From: Temperatibacter sp965603205
GTDB taxonomy: Bacteria > Pseudomonadota > Alphaproteobacteria > Sphingomonadales > Kordiimonadaceae
Reading direction: 5' to 3'
NCBI GenBank assembly: GCA_965603205.1
Contig: CBFDCC010000002.1
Coordinates: forward strand, 1 to 64,000
Length of the DNA: 64,000 nt
The translations under genes were made by a program, and so were the position numbers. This document shows, one piece after another, positions 33,821-42,471 of the stretch. The notes beneath the pieces are model-generated. The model was not told the DNA's origin, did no database searches, and worked only from the letters and a program-made list of their open reading frames with translations. Every line of letters starts with the position of its first letter. Positions within the stretch are counted from its first letter, which is position 1.

Positions 33821-36156
33821 TCTCCTTCAGCGCGTTTGAAATGGATAGCCTAGATATTGTCCTTTTTGCTCTCCGCTTTTTTATTGGCAGTAGCATCTTG
33901 CTTGGCTTTGTATGGCTAATGGAGCGATATAACGTCCTCAAGAACCGAGACATGACCGATACTGCATGGAAGGCAGCTATCGCTGGCTCAATTCTGTTGC
34001 TCATTCCAGCAACTGCTAATTTTGCCCCCAACATAAATATTTCTACCGCACCCAATAGCGTGTTGAGCGATATAATTCCCCAAGAAAGACTAAGTGACGC
34101 AACTAAGGTACGACCTAGGCCAGCATCAACAATCGCTATTCCCCGCAGTAATGCAAATACTCAAAATCAAAACCTGAGTCTAAACAGCGAGGCTCCTATT
34201 TATCTTTCCGCGCCATCAGAAGAAGCATTCATAGATGCACAAAAATGGCACATGCCTGCTTTTTTGATTATACCATTCATTATCGCGCTACTGGCACTCT
34301 TAAGCTTAGTTTTTACGTATATTGCGGCGATGAAATCACTAGGAAAACGTGAGCGTATTTCACCTGACCATCAGGCGTTTCGCTTACTGTTTGATATCTG
34401 TCATAAGGCTGATATCAAGGCCACACCTTATCTTACATATTCTGAGACTGTGGACAGCCCCTTGTGCCTGCCGACATCAGAAATAGTATTACCTAAATGG
34501 GCGCTAACAGGCTTGCCTGATCATGAGCTTCGCGGCCTTATTGCCCACGAAGTTGCTCATTTGCGTCGTTTTGACCCTATCATTTTATTAATATTACATG
34601 CATTTGCACGTCTATTTTTTCTGCAACCGCTTCTATCATTGGCGCAGAAGCGTCTTGCAGACCTCGCCGAGTTAGCAGCCGACGAGTGGGCAGCAGGCCA
34701 TAGTGACAACCCAAAGTCCGTGGCCGAAGCCCTTTTTACTTGCGCCAAAAAAATAACAATAAACCAACATCAACAACAGCATTGGGGATTAGCAATGGCT
34801 AGAGATAAATCCAAATTAAAAGCACGCGTCGAACGTCTTTTAAACGCAACTGATACCAACTTTGAAACCACGGCCACATGGGCAAAGGCAGCAATCGCCG
34901 CGGCCCTTATAACCACAACCTTCGCCCTGCCGTCTTTTGAGCTGACGAGTGTCAGCGCTGATAATGACAGGGGTCGGAATGTTAACATTAACAGCAGTGA
35001 GGGCGAGAATAACGGCCGCAAAAATGGCAATATGATGTATCAAGATGATGACCATTTGATCCGCGCTAAATGGGATGGAGCATTTTTTCAGTCAGATGAC
35101 GAGAGCACCATCACAAAAATTGACAAAGATGGTTACTTCAAAATCACAGAAGAAATTGATGATAAAGATCGCAGCATCGCCTTTAAGATGGTCAAAGGTA
35201 AGATTAAAGCCACATATAAATTTGACGGCTCAGAAAAGCAGATGACTGCTGCTGACAAAAAATGGTTAAAGGACACACTCCTGACCTTTAACCGCACTGG
35301 TATATATGCTGATGAACGTGTGAAACGCCTCCTTAAAAATGGCGGTGTCAAAACAGTTCTAAATGAGATGGATCATATCGATGGCCATGCATTACACACA
35401 TATACCAAAGCCTTGGTGGACAGCAGAAAGTTAAAAGAAAATGAAGTTCTAAGGCTGATTAAAATCCTTGCCAAGCTAGACAGCGACTATGAAATGCGTA
35501 TGGCCTATACGGCACTGCTAAATTCACATGACCTGCCTAAGGGCGCGATGAAGGATATCTTAGCTGCAGCTAAATCCATCGAGAGCGATTATGAAATGCG
35601 TCAAGTGATCACACCCTTGCTGGATAAACATCCACTAGACGACAAACTGTTCAGCACCCTACTTGATCTATCATCAACCATGGATTCTGATTATGAAATG
35701 CGTGAACTATTAACCGTCGCTATTTCACGCCGTGATATGTCACCTGAACATTTAGTGAAAGTAATGAAAATAGCCCGTGATCGTATCGATAGTGATTATG
35801 AACTACGTACACTCATCAGTGTTGTAGCTGACCAGCTAGGCAAATCTAAAGAGGCTTCTACTATAGCCATAGAGAGTATCGAAGATATTGGATCTGATTA
35901 CGAGCAACGCATGGCCGCAATGATGATAATAGAATTTGCTGATCTGGATACTAAAGGCTGGAAAGCACTCATTAAATCTATCGACAATATCAGCAGCGAT
36001 TATGAAACAGCTCTTGCGCTCATTGGTATTCTAGAAAAAATGCCAAAAGACAACAACCTGCTAAGAGCCGTTGAGAGATCAGCAGAAGCTAACATTTCCT
36101 CTGATCATGAAGGTCACAAAATAGAAAAAGCATTAGACGAATACAAAGACTACTAA
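33817..36156 (+). CDS. BlaR1/MecR1-like M56 metallopeptidase with seven-fold SDYE repeat domain
   Basis: The 779-residue membrane protease has N-terminal helices (about 14-35, 47-67 and 145-170) and the M56 zinc site LIAHEVAHLRR (H244-E-x-x-H248). A last helix near 345-365 ends the membrane part. The segment from about 400 on would be periplasmic and is not a penicillin-binding domain. It has a short beta-type part and then a tandem array in which S-D-Y-E (or S-D-H-E) recurs seven times at intervals of 34, 34, 35, 34, 34 and 35 residues (first at residue 556), with a degenerate unit before it. The pattern suggests a HEAT-like solenoid sensor. It is coupled to blaI by ATGA. Confidence 0.88.
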   Translation: MISFSAFEMDSLDIVLFALRFFIGSSILLGFVWLMERYNVLKNRDMTDTAWKAAIAGSILLLIPATANFAPNINISTAPNSVLSDIIPQERLSDATKVRPRPASTIAIPRSNANTQNQNLSLNSEAPIYLSAPSEEAFIDAQKWHMPAFLIIPFIIALLALLSLVFTYIAAMKSLGKRERISPDHQAFRLLFDICHKADIKATPYLTYSETVDSPLCLPTSEIVLPKWALTGLPDHELRGLIAHEVAHLRRFDPIILLILHAFARLFFLQPLLSLAQKRLADLAELAADEWAAGHSDNPKSVAEALFTCAKKITINQHQQQHWGLAMARDKSKLKARVERLLNATDTNFETTATWAKAAIAAALITTTFALPSFELTSVSADNDRGRNVNINSSEGENNGRKNGNMMYQDDDHLIRAKWDGAFFQSDDESTITKIDKDGYFKITEEIDDKDRSIAFKMVKGKIKATYKFDGSEKQMTAADKKWLKDTLLTFNRTGIYADERVKRLLKNGGVKTVLNEMDHIDGHALHTYTKALVDSRKLKENEVLRLIKILAKLDSDYEMRMAYTALLNSHDLPKGAMKDILAAAKSIESDYEMRQVITPLLDKHPLDDKLFSTLLDLSSTMDSDYEMRELLTVAISRRDMSPEHLVKVMKIARDRIDSDYELRTLISVVADQLGKSKEASTIAIESIEDIGSDYEQRMAAMMIIEFADLDTKGWKALIKSIDNISSDYETALALIGILEKMPKDNNLLRAVERSAEANISSDHEGHKIEKALDEYKDY

Positions 36157-36182
36157 GGTTAATTTAATGAATCTAACACATT

Positions 36183-36212
36183 GGGCGCTGCATGTATTTG
36201 CGGCGCCCTTTT
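36183..36212 (+). terminator. Terminator after the M56 gene
   Basis: GGGCGC (36183-36188) pairs with GCGCCC (36203-36208), with additional CTGCA/TGCGG pairing inside, followed by TTTT. It lies 27 nt after the stop codon. Confidence 0.8.
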
Positions 36213-36289
36213 GGCTTGATTGACAAGACTAGTTAACTCAGTCTATAGGTTTATGAACAGTATATTATCAAAGTTTTAAGGGTAGAATT

Positions 36290-37555
36290 ATGGACATTTT
36301 AGAGCATCTAACAATCATTTGGATCGGCGCTCTACTGGCTTTTATATTCGCACGAATGACCCGCCTAACACCTGTTTTATTCTATCTATTCATGGGGGCG
36401 CTTTTTGTCAACTTGGGTTTACTACCTGTACAGCCAGACCCTTTTATCCAAGGCTTTGCAGAAATTGGCATTATTCTGATTATGTTTGCACTTGGTTTTG
36501 AAGAAAATACGGCAAATTTCATTGCAGGCATGAAACGTAGTTGGGGCATAGCCTTCTTTGGAGGGCTTGCGCCATTTTTAACTGCCTATTTTCTTGCTGA
36601 TTATTTCTGGGATGATGCTAATATCTCGCTTATGGTCGGTTTAACCATGACCGCCACGGCTGTTTCTTTAACGCTCATAAGCTTAAAGGCTGAGGGACTG
36701 CACCGCACACCAGCAGCTACAGGCATCATGACCTCTGCCGTGCTCGATGATATCGCCTCACTAGCCCTTATCGCCATATTAATCCCCATTGCCACTGGCG
36801 AAGCTACACTCAGCGTTGCTAGCATTGGTTTGATCCTTTTAAAGGCTGCTGGTTTCTTTGCTGTCATTGCAGTTCTAGCCAGTTGGATTTTACCAACAGA
36901 GCCTAAGGGACCCTTCCACTTTATTCCAGGGCTAGGTCGTTTTGGCATTGCCCACATATTTGCCTTTGCCAGTAGTCAGCATACACTGGTCATATTAATC
37001 TTTGTGATGACTGTTGCCATCATGTCGCATCTGCTTGGGCTACACCCAGCTGTCGGTGCCTATATGGCAGGACTAATCCTGCGCGAAGAATATTTCCCCA
37101 AAGCAGAGGATAATAAAACAAGCGGCTTTAAATTTGTTAAAGATGTTATCGACAACACAGCCTTTGTTTGGATTGGCCCTGTCTTTTTCATCACGCTTGG
37201 CACCAAGATCATCTTTGATTTAGACCTGTTAGTGTCCGTGATGCCACATGTCATTATGCTAACGCTCGCCCTCATAACAGCGCAGATCATGTCTGCTGGA
37301 TTGGCAGCACGTTACACAGGTGGATTTAATGGATATGAGAGCGTGATGATCGGTCTTGGTATGTTAGGCCGTGCAGAGCTTGCTTTTGTAGTGATTGATA
37401 TCGGTTACGTTCAACATAATATTCTATCGGAGGAAGCCTTTTATACGTTGATGGTCACAGCCTTTTTCCTCAATATGGCGGTACCTTTATCCATCCGCCT
37501 TTGGAAACCCTATTTTGAGAAGCATACCCAATTTAATAAACAGAATGGTGAGTGA
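36290..37555 (+). CDS. CPA2-family cation:proton antiporter
   Basis: The 421-residue protein has about 12-13 transmembrane helices in the Na+/H+ exchanger domain. Typical features are IGIILIMFALGFEENTANF in helix 3 and GLTMTATAVSLTLISLKAEG with SAVLDDIASLALIAILIP, the double Asp region of CPA2 antiporters. LGLHPAVGAYMAGLILRE and GMLGRAELAFVVIDIG follow. There is no C-terminal TrkA/RCK domain, so it is the short type rather than KefB/KefC. It probably exchanges Na+ or K+ for H+. It is a single gene with its own promoter. Confidence 0.88.
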   Translation: MDILEHLTIIWIGALLAFIFARMTRLTPVLFYLFMGALFVNLGLLPVQPDPFIQGFAEIGIILIMFALGFEENTANFIAGMKRSWGIAFFGGLAPFLTAYFLADYFWDDANISLMVGLTMTATAVSLTLISLKAEGLHRTPAATGIMTSAVLDDIASLALIAILIPIATGEATLSVASIGLILLKAAGFFAVIAVLASWILPTEPKGPFHFIPGLGRFGIAHIFAFASSQHTLVILIFVMTVAIMSHLLGLHPAVGAYMAGLILREEYFPKAEDNKTSGFKFVKDVIDNTAFVWIGPVFFITLGTKIIFDLDLLVSVMPHVIMLTLALITAQIMSAGLAARYTGGFNGYESVMIGLGMLGRAELAFVVIDIGYVQHNILSEEAFYTLMVTAFFLNMAVPLSIRLWKPYFEKHTQFNKQNGE

Positions 37556-37654
37556 GATTTTTAGTTAAAGTTTTACAGAACTATTTTCTTTTTGGAAAAG
37601 CTTTGTTACATAGAAGGTAGGTAAATTGAGTATTAGTAAAATGGGTAATTATTT

Positions 37655-37840
37655 ATGAGTTCTATCACAGCATCTATTGCAAATGCAAAACCATCACCGC
37701 ATGCGCAAATTCAAGAAAAAATCACAAAAATGTCAAACAAAAAAAATAGTGGCGTCGCCATTGAGCCTACCAAACTCAAAGAGCCGGTTCAGCCTATCAA
37801 AACAGAAGGCAAAGGCATTAAAATAGATATTCAGGCCTAG
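37655..37840 (+). CDS. Small hypothetical polar protein (61 aa)
   Basis: The product is a 61-residue Lys/Pro/Ser/Ile-rich protein (MSSITASIANAKPSPHAQI...KIDIQA) with no signal peptide or helix of membrane type. The ribosome binding site is weak (GGGT). It is followed 6 nt after the stop by a strong two-way terminator, which supports a real transcript. Composition resembles the product at 4677. Function is unknown. Confidence 0.5.
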   Translation: MSSITASIANAKPSPHAQIQEKITKMSNKKNSGVAIEPTKLKEPVQPIKTEGKGIKIDIQA

Positions 37841-37846
37841 ATAAAA

Positions 37847-37872
37847 AAAAGACAGCTAATAAGCTGTCTTTT
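37847..37872. terminator. Bidirectional terminator between the 61-aa gene and cysK
   Basis: AAAAGACAGCT (37847-37857) pairs perfectly with AGCTGTCTTTT (37862-37872) around a 4-nt loop. It gives T runs in both directions and so serves both convergent genes. Confidence 0.9.
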
Positions 37873-37883
37873 ATCTTTTATGC

Positions 37884-38804
37884 CTAACGTTCAACTGGCA
37901 AAAAGTCGGGGACTGAGAAATAGCGCTCACCCGTATCATAATTAAATCCAATGATCAGTTTATCTTTATCAAACTCTGATAGCTTTGAGGCAATGGCCGC
38001 AAGCGTAGCGCCTGATGAAATACCAACCAAAATTCCTTCTTTAGCTGCTACTTCACGCGCCCAGTGTTTTGCGTCCTCTGGATCTACTTGAATAATACCG
38101 TCCGCAGCAGCCATATGCATATTTTCAGGAATAAACCCTGCACCGATACCTTGAATGGTGTGCGGACCAGGCTCACCACCAGATAACACAGGCGACAATG
38201 ATGGTTCCACGGCAAAGGCTTTCATATTAGGCCATTCAGCCTTTAAGGTTTCACTCACACCTGAAAAATGGCCGCCAGTGCCAACACCTGTCACCATCAC
38301 GTCCACACCTTCTGGAAAATCAGCTATAATTTCACGGGCTGTAGTACGGCGGTGTGCATCGATATTCACAGGATTATCAAACTGACTTGGCATCCAGCTA
38401 TTATCTGTTGCTGCTATTAATTCCTGCGCCTTTGCTAGCGCGCCCATCATACCCTTTTCTTTAGGCGTCAGAACAAATTCAGCCCCATAAGCCAACATCA
38501 AACGACGGCGTTCAATAGACATACTCTCTGGCATCACTAGGATTAGGCGGTACCCTTTCACCGCGGCAACGATGGCAAGACCAACACCTGTATTACCGCT
38601 AGTCGGCTCAATGATGACACCACCTTCTTTTAAGCTACCATCTTGCTCAGCCGCCTCGACCATAGCAAGGGCGACACGATCCTTGATCGAGCCGCCAGGA
38701 TTTGTGCGTTCTTGCTTGATCCAAACCTGATGATCAGGAAATAAACGAGATAACCTAACGTGCGGCGTGTTACCTATAGTCTCTAGAATATTAGCGGCTC
38801 TCAT
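37884..38804 (-). CDS. cysK: Cysteine synthase (O-acetylserine sulfhydrylase)
   Basis: This 306-residue PLP enzyme joins sulfide to O-acetylserine to make cysteine. K41 in NPGGSIKDR binds PLP, PTSGNTG is the substrate loop, GVGTGGHFSG the phosphate-binding loop, and GPHTIQGIGAGFIPENM and GISSGA complete the family pattern. The length is typical of CysK/CysM. The phrase GEPGPHTIQGIGAGF favours CysK. It is probably a single gene, 28 nt downstream of the avidin-like gene on the same strand. Confidence 0.93.
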   Translation of the reverse strand: MRAANILETIGNTPHVRLSRLFPDHQVWIKQERTNPGGSIKDRVALAMVEAAEQDGSLKEGGVIIEPTSGNTGVGLAIVAAVKGYRLILVMPESMSIERRRLMLAYGAEFVLTPKEKGMMGALAKAQELIAATDNSWMPSQFDNPVNIDAHRRTTAREIIADFPEGVDVMVTGVGTGGHFSGVSETLKAEWPNMKAFAVEPSLSPVLSGGEPGPHTIQGIGAGFIPENMHMAAADGIIQVDPEDAKHWAREVAAKEGILVGISSGATLAAIASKLSEFDKDKLIIGFNYDTGERYFSVPDFLPVER

Positions 38805-38832
38805 TTATCATTTCCTTCTCTTTAAAACTGGC

Positions 38833-39201
38833 TTACTTTAAAACTTTAAACACGCTAAATCCAGTTAATTTAGTATTCCATTTCGAATTACCCCCTTTGG
38901 CGAGGGTCCAAATAGTTTTAATTTCTTTATTATCATCAATATGACCAACCCAGCTTGTCACTGAGTCACATGCCCCAAAATGCACTGTAAAGGATACTGC
39001 CTTGCCGTTCATCCACCCCACCAACGGCCGTGCAATACCGACACCACATCCCAGTGCTGTTGTGTAGGTACCGCTAATGGCACCATTTTCTGCAATATCA
39101 AGGGTCATTGTTGACCCTGATTGATTCACATAATTTTCAGCTAGAACTGTAGTCGCCATAAATAGCGACGTTAAAATCATTATAACAATACGCATTTTCA
39201 C
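38833..39201 (-). CDS. Avidin-family biotin-binding protein (short, rhizavidin-like)
   Basis: This exported protein has 122 residues: signal peptide MKMRIVIMILTSLFMATTVLA, then a mature part of about 100 residues. The avidin barrel is recognised by NQSGSTMTLDI, GTYTTALG, SVTSWVGHI and IKTIWTLAKG. Biotin contacts known from streptavidin are largely kept (N26, S30, Y46, T48, S80, T82, W84, W98, L100). The Trp79 position is Phe75 and the Asp128 position appears as Ser116. C52 and C78 stand where the dimeric avidins (rhizavidin, shwanavidin) have a binding-site disulfide, so a dimer is likely. AGGATGAG is the binding site. No biotin genes are nearby. Confidence 0.88.
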   Translation of the reverse strand: MKMRIVIMILTSLFMATTVLAENYVNQSGSTMTLDIAENGAISGTYTTALGCGVGIARPLVGWMNGKAVSFTVHFGACDSVTSWVGHIDDNKEIKTIWTLAKGGNSKWNTKLTGFSVFKVLK

Positions 39202-39233
39202 TCATCCTTATTTGTGTTCGCAACATCAAATAA

Positions 39234-39869
39234 TTAGCTTATTTTCTGGAATGTCTCATTGTCAGTTTGCAAGGATAACAACTCAGCCGTATTCAGATCA
39301 TAATACCATCCGTGCAAAAACAATGCCTTGTCTTTTACCCGAGAAGCTATCCAAGGAAAAGTCATCAGGTTCTTTAATGATTGAGAAATAGCCTGTTTTT
39401 CGCACGCATGGTAGCGCTGCTCCTGAGACGTTAGACTAGTATCCTTAAATATAGCATTTCGAACATTTTCCAATTGCCGCATCCATGCAGCGATAAAGGA
39501 TTTAGGTTTCGAGTGATCAGGATTATCTATTAATGCCCTAATACCCCCACAATTAGCATGGCCTAAAACAATGATACTCTCAACCCCAAGGCCGGTCACT
39601 GCAAACTCCAGCGCTGCACTTGTGCCGTGAAAATTAATACTCTCTTCACAGGGAGGGACAAGATTAGCAACGTTACGAATAACAAACAAATCCCCAGGAT
39701 CACAACTAAGAATAACCGTAGGATCAACCCTTGAATCACAGCAGGAAATAATAGCTATTTTAGGAGACTGCCCGTCTTTTGCCAGCTTGAGCAAGACATC
39801 TTTATGTTCTTTATAATAGGTATCACGAAACTTCTTATATCCTGCTATTAACTTGTCCGTTGCTGGCAT
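39234..39869 (-). CDS. Beta-class carbonic anhydrase
   Basis: The 211-residue cytoplasmic zinc enzyme interconverts CO2 and bicarbonate. Zinc ligands are C43 (ISCCDSRVDP, with the Asp-Arg dyad D45/R47), H104 and C107 (VLGHANCGGI). The VIRNVANLVPP and FHGTSAALEFAV segments are standard. Start 39869 is chosen for GGAG about 8 nt upstream; the frame opens eight codons earlier. It lies 32 nt upstream of the avidin-like gene on the same strand, so the two may be transcribed together. Confidence 0.93.
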   Translation of the reverse strand: MPATDKLIAGYKKFRDTYYKEHKDVLLKLAKDGQSPKIAIISCCDSRVDPTVILSCDPGDLFVIRNVANLVPPCEESINFHGTSAALEFAVTGLGVESIIVLGHANCGGIRALIDNPDHSKPKSFIAAWMRQLENVRNAIFKDTSLTSQEQRYHACEKQAISQSLKNLMTFPWIASRVKDKALFLHGWYYDLNTAELLSLQTDNETFQKIS

Positions 39870-40002
39870 ATTAATACTCCAATTACTATACATCTTTTCT
39901 CAAAGATAATCTTTACCCAATAGTCTAATAAAATTCAATATTAAGTGACATAACAAGACCAGATAACTTTGACCTTGTCATTGATGAATATCAAACCATT
40001 GC

Positions 40003-41202
40003 CTAATTAGCCATCACACGCCTCAACTCACTCTCAGGCAGTTCAACAACCTTTAGACCGTTGACGCCAGTGGTAGTATCGGCTCCGACGAGGGCATTAA
40101 CGATTGCTTCTTCTGTCGCTTGAACTACTGCCTTAAAGACCACAGATAAATGATTATTAGGGAACATGGATACATCTACTTGTTTTCCCTCGGTTAGCAC
40201 ACCATCACCTGCCGTTGAAAAGGCAATGAATATATCGCCAGAGCCTGCATTACTGACAGTACCAAGACGCCCCAGCGCCAATGATGGCCGCTTGGCAACG
40301 CGCTTCAATTGATGCGGTAATAGCGGTGCGTCTGTCGCAACAACAATGATGATTGATCCATCACGGCTATAGTCTGGCACGCTGGCGACTTTACCCGGTT
40401 GATCACAATAGGGGAAAAAATCATCCAACCCTTTAATAGAGCTATCGGTATAGCAGTTGGGATCAGCCTTCATCAACTTAGCCACTGGCTTGCCTGTGAT
40501 ACGTAGGTCGGTGCGTGTCCAATTATAGTTACACTGTACCAACACACCCATCGTGTATGTTTTACCCGCCACATTATATTTACGGGAAGCCGTGCCAATA
40601 CCACCCTTAAATCCATTACAGATCATGCCAGTACCGCCGCCAACAGCACCCTCGCCAACGGGACCAGATTTAGCACTCGCCATAGCCTTTAGAGCGTGTT
40701 CCTTCGTCACGTGAAAACCATTGATGTCATTTAAGGCACCATCATAGGTCTCAGCCACCACGGGCGCGTGCCAATCAGCGGCCCAACCCTTGTCTACCAT
40801 CCAAGAAACAGAGGCGTCCCTTACCACACCGACGCTGTGCGTATTAGTGATCATAATAGGGCCGTCAACAAGACCACGCTCTTCTAACCACGTTGTTCCC
40901 GTCATCTCGCCAGAGGCATTTAAGGTGAACCACGCGCCAAACACTGGCACTGTAGAATTTTTACCCCGAGGCATGACCGCAGTCACACCAGTGCGAACGG
41001 GTCCTTCACCTTTAATAAGTGCGCCCTCGCCTTTAATCAGGGTCACATGACCAACCTCAACACCAGCCACATCCGTAATAGCATTTAGCGGCCCAGGCGT
41101 GCCTTTAAAAGCAACACCTAGATCACGGGCACGGTCCTTAGAAATTGCAGGCAAGGTAGCTGCTGTCAGCATTAAAGACGCAATTAAAAAAGATTTAATC
41201 AT
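40003..41202 (-). CDS. P1-family (DmpA/BapA-type) aminopeptidase
   Basis: The 399-residue exported Ntn-hydrolase has a signal peptide (MIKSFLIASLMLTAATLPA). The family landmarks RARDLGVAFKGTPGPLNAITDVAGVEVGH, GEGAVGGGTGMICNGFKGGIGTASR and LGRLGTVSNAGSGDIFIAFST are all present. The last contains the Gly-Ser autocleavage site whose Ser becomes the nucleophile. Relatives (DmpA, BapA) release N-terminal D- or L-residues or beta-amino acids. Start 41202 has AGGAAA 6-11 nt upstream; the frame extends to 41259 without support. It is a single gene. Confidence 0.9.
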   Translation of the reverse strand: MIKSFLIASLMLTAATLPAISKDRARDLGVAFKGTPGPLNAITDVAGVEVGHVTLIKGEGALIKGEGPVRTGVTAVMPRGKNSTVPVFGAWFTLNASGEMTGTTWLEERGLVDGPIMITNTHSVGVVRDASVSWMVDKGWAADWHAPVVAETYDGALNDINGFHVTKEHALKAMASAKSGPVGEGAVGGGTGMICNGFKGGIGTASRKYNVAGKTYTMGVLVQCNYNWTRTDLRITGKPVAKLMKADPNCYTDSSIKGLDDFFPYCDQPGKVASVPDYSRDGSIIIVVATDAPLLPHQLKRVAKRPSLALGRLGTVSNAGSGDIFIAFSTAGDGVLTEGKQVDVSMFPNNHLSVVFKAVVQATEEAIVNALVGADTTTGVNGLKVVELPESELRRVMAN

Positions 41203-41475
41203 AATATTTCCTATCAATGGAAAGGGCTCTTGATGAAGAGGAAGGCATAAGTAATCCACTATATATTTAAAGAAGACCTTACCCTAGATGCAAGCCTAAG
41301 CAATGTCAAAAATCCAACATAAAATTAAAAAGAACCCCGTTCACTGATTAAAGGACCAATCTATATTAAACTTTTAATTTCGCATTTTAGGGAAATTACA
41401 TACTTTAAATAAATTTACATTGCTACTCATACATAATTAGTCTTAATTCTTATTCTTATTTAATAGGGGGTGTGC

Positions 41476-42405
41476 GTGGGTCGAGTATATTTATTTTTAA
41501 CATTTATTTTTATTGGATTGGGTTGGTTAGTATTTTCTATCTTTATCCAGCGCGAAGTCACCCCGTCTGCAGTTTACACGCGCACTGAGCTTATTAAAAC
41601 CAATTTACAACTTTTTGCTGAGGCAAAAGGAATAAATTATGAACATGTCAAAAAGAAGCACATCACAAATCGTCAGTCTCGCCATGTTATGCAAAAAAGC
41701 CGCGAAATTTTACAGCGCTTAGACCGCTTCAAGCAATCTATTGGCCTGAAAAAAGTTACTTACCCTACATTCCCTGTTCGTCGCGTTGATCCCAGCAATG
41801 TTATGGTACTTGTCTCGCTACTCTCTAATGAAGTCATTGAGATGGGAAAACATTATTTAACAGTGCCTATAGTAAAAACTGCTGTACATTACAGTGGTAA
41901 ACAACCATCTGATGTTTATATGAATTTGGATGTGATTTCACAGTATCTAGATATTCTGGGCGCTAAACCGCATACCCCAAGTGATGCCTATCAGATCGCC
42001 CATACCGCAGTGAGAGAAACACAGCTTATTTGTGAAACACTGTCAATCAACTGCCAAAAAGGCATGCCTGCAATCCAGATGGATAAAATTCCACAAGATG
42101 TATATATGGCCTTGCGGGCAATAACGCCAATATTACAAAATATTAATAGTAAATTAGATCAGCCTATTAATGGTGGCGTTCTATTTGACGAACTAAAAGA
42201 AAACACTATTGTTCCAGCCGATGTCTTAAGTCTTTTAAATGTGACCATCGCAGACATTGGCGCGATCAAACAGTCATTAGGTGTAAAAGCGCCAACGATC
42301 CTACAAGTACGCCCCAATGACTATACCCCGTCACAAGTATTTCAGCAGGTTCAGATGCTAAATGGTATATTAACAGATATTAATGCAGCCCTTTCTAATA
42401 AATAA
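41476..42405 (+). CDS. Membrane-anchored protein with repeated P-S-D-V-Y motif
   Basis: The 309-residue protein has one N-terminal hydrophobic helix (VYLFLTFIFIGLGWLVFSIFI) and then a soluble helical part, probably periplasmic. A short motif of the form (T/V/Q/I)-P-(S/A/Q)-(D/N/A/Q)-V-(Y/F/M/L) recurs about seven times: TPSAVY, DPSNVM, QPSDVY, TPSDAY, IPQDVY, VPADVL and TPSQVF, each followed by a helix. I chose GTG 41476 because AGGGGG ends about 6 nt upstream; GTG 41470 abuts that site. The family is not recognised. The repeat suggests a helical-bundle scaffold. Confidence 0.7.
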   Translation: MGRVYLFLTFIFIGLGWLVFSIFIQREVTPSAVYTRTELIKTNLQLFAEAKGINYEHVKKKHITNRQSRHVMQKSREILQRLDRFKQSIGLKKVTYPTFPVRRVDPSNVMVLVSLLSNEVIEMGKHYLTVPIVKTAVHYSGKQPSDVYMNLDVISQYLDILGAKPHTPSDAYQIAHTAVRETQLICETLSINCQKGMPAIQMDKIPQDVYMALRAITPILQNINSKLDQPINGGVLFDELKENTIVPADVLSLLNVTIADIGAIKQSLGVKAPTILQVRPNDYTPSQVFQQVQMLNGILTDINAALSNK

Positions 42406-42471
42406 GGGTTTCAATTTTTCTTCATAACTGTACCGTGGTGAATAAGATTATTCATTCACTAGGGGAAAAAC

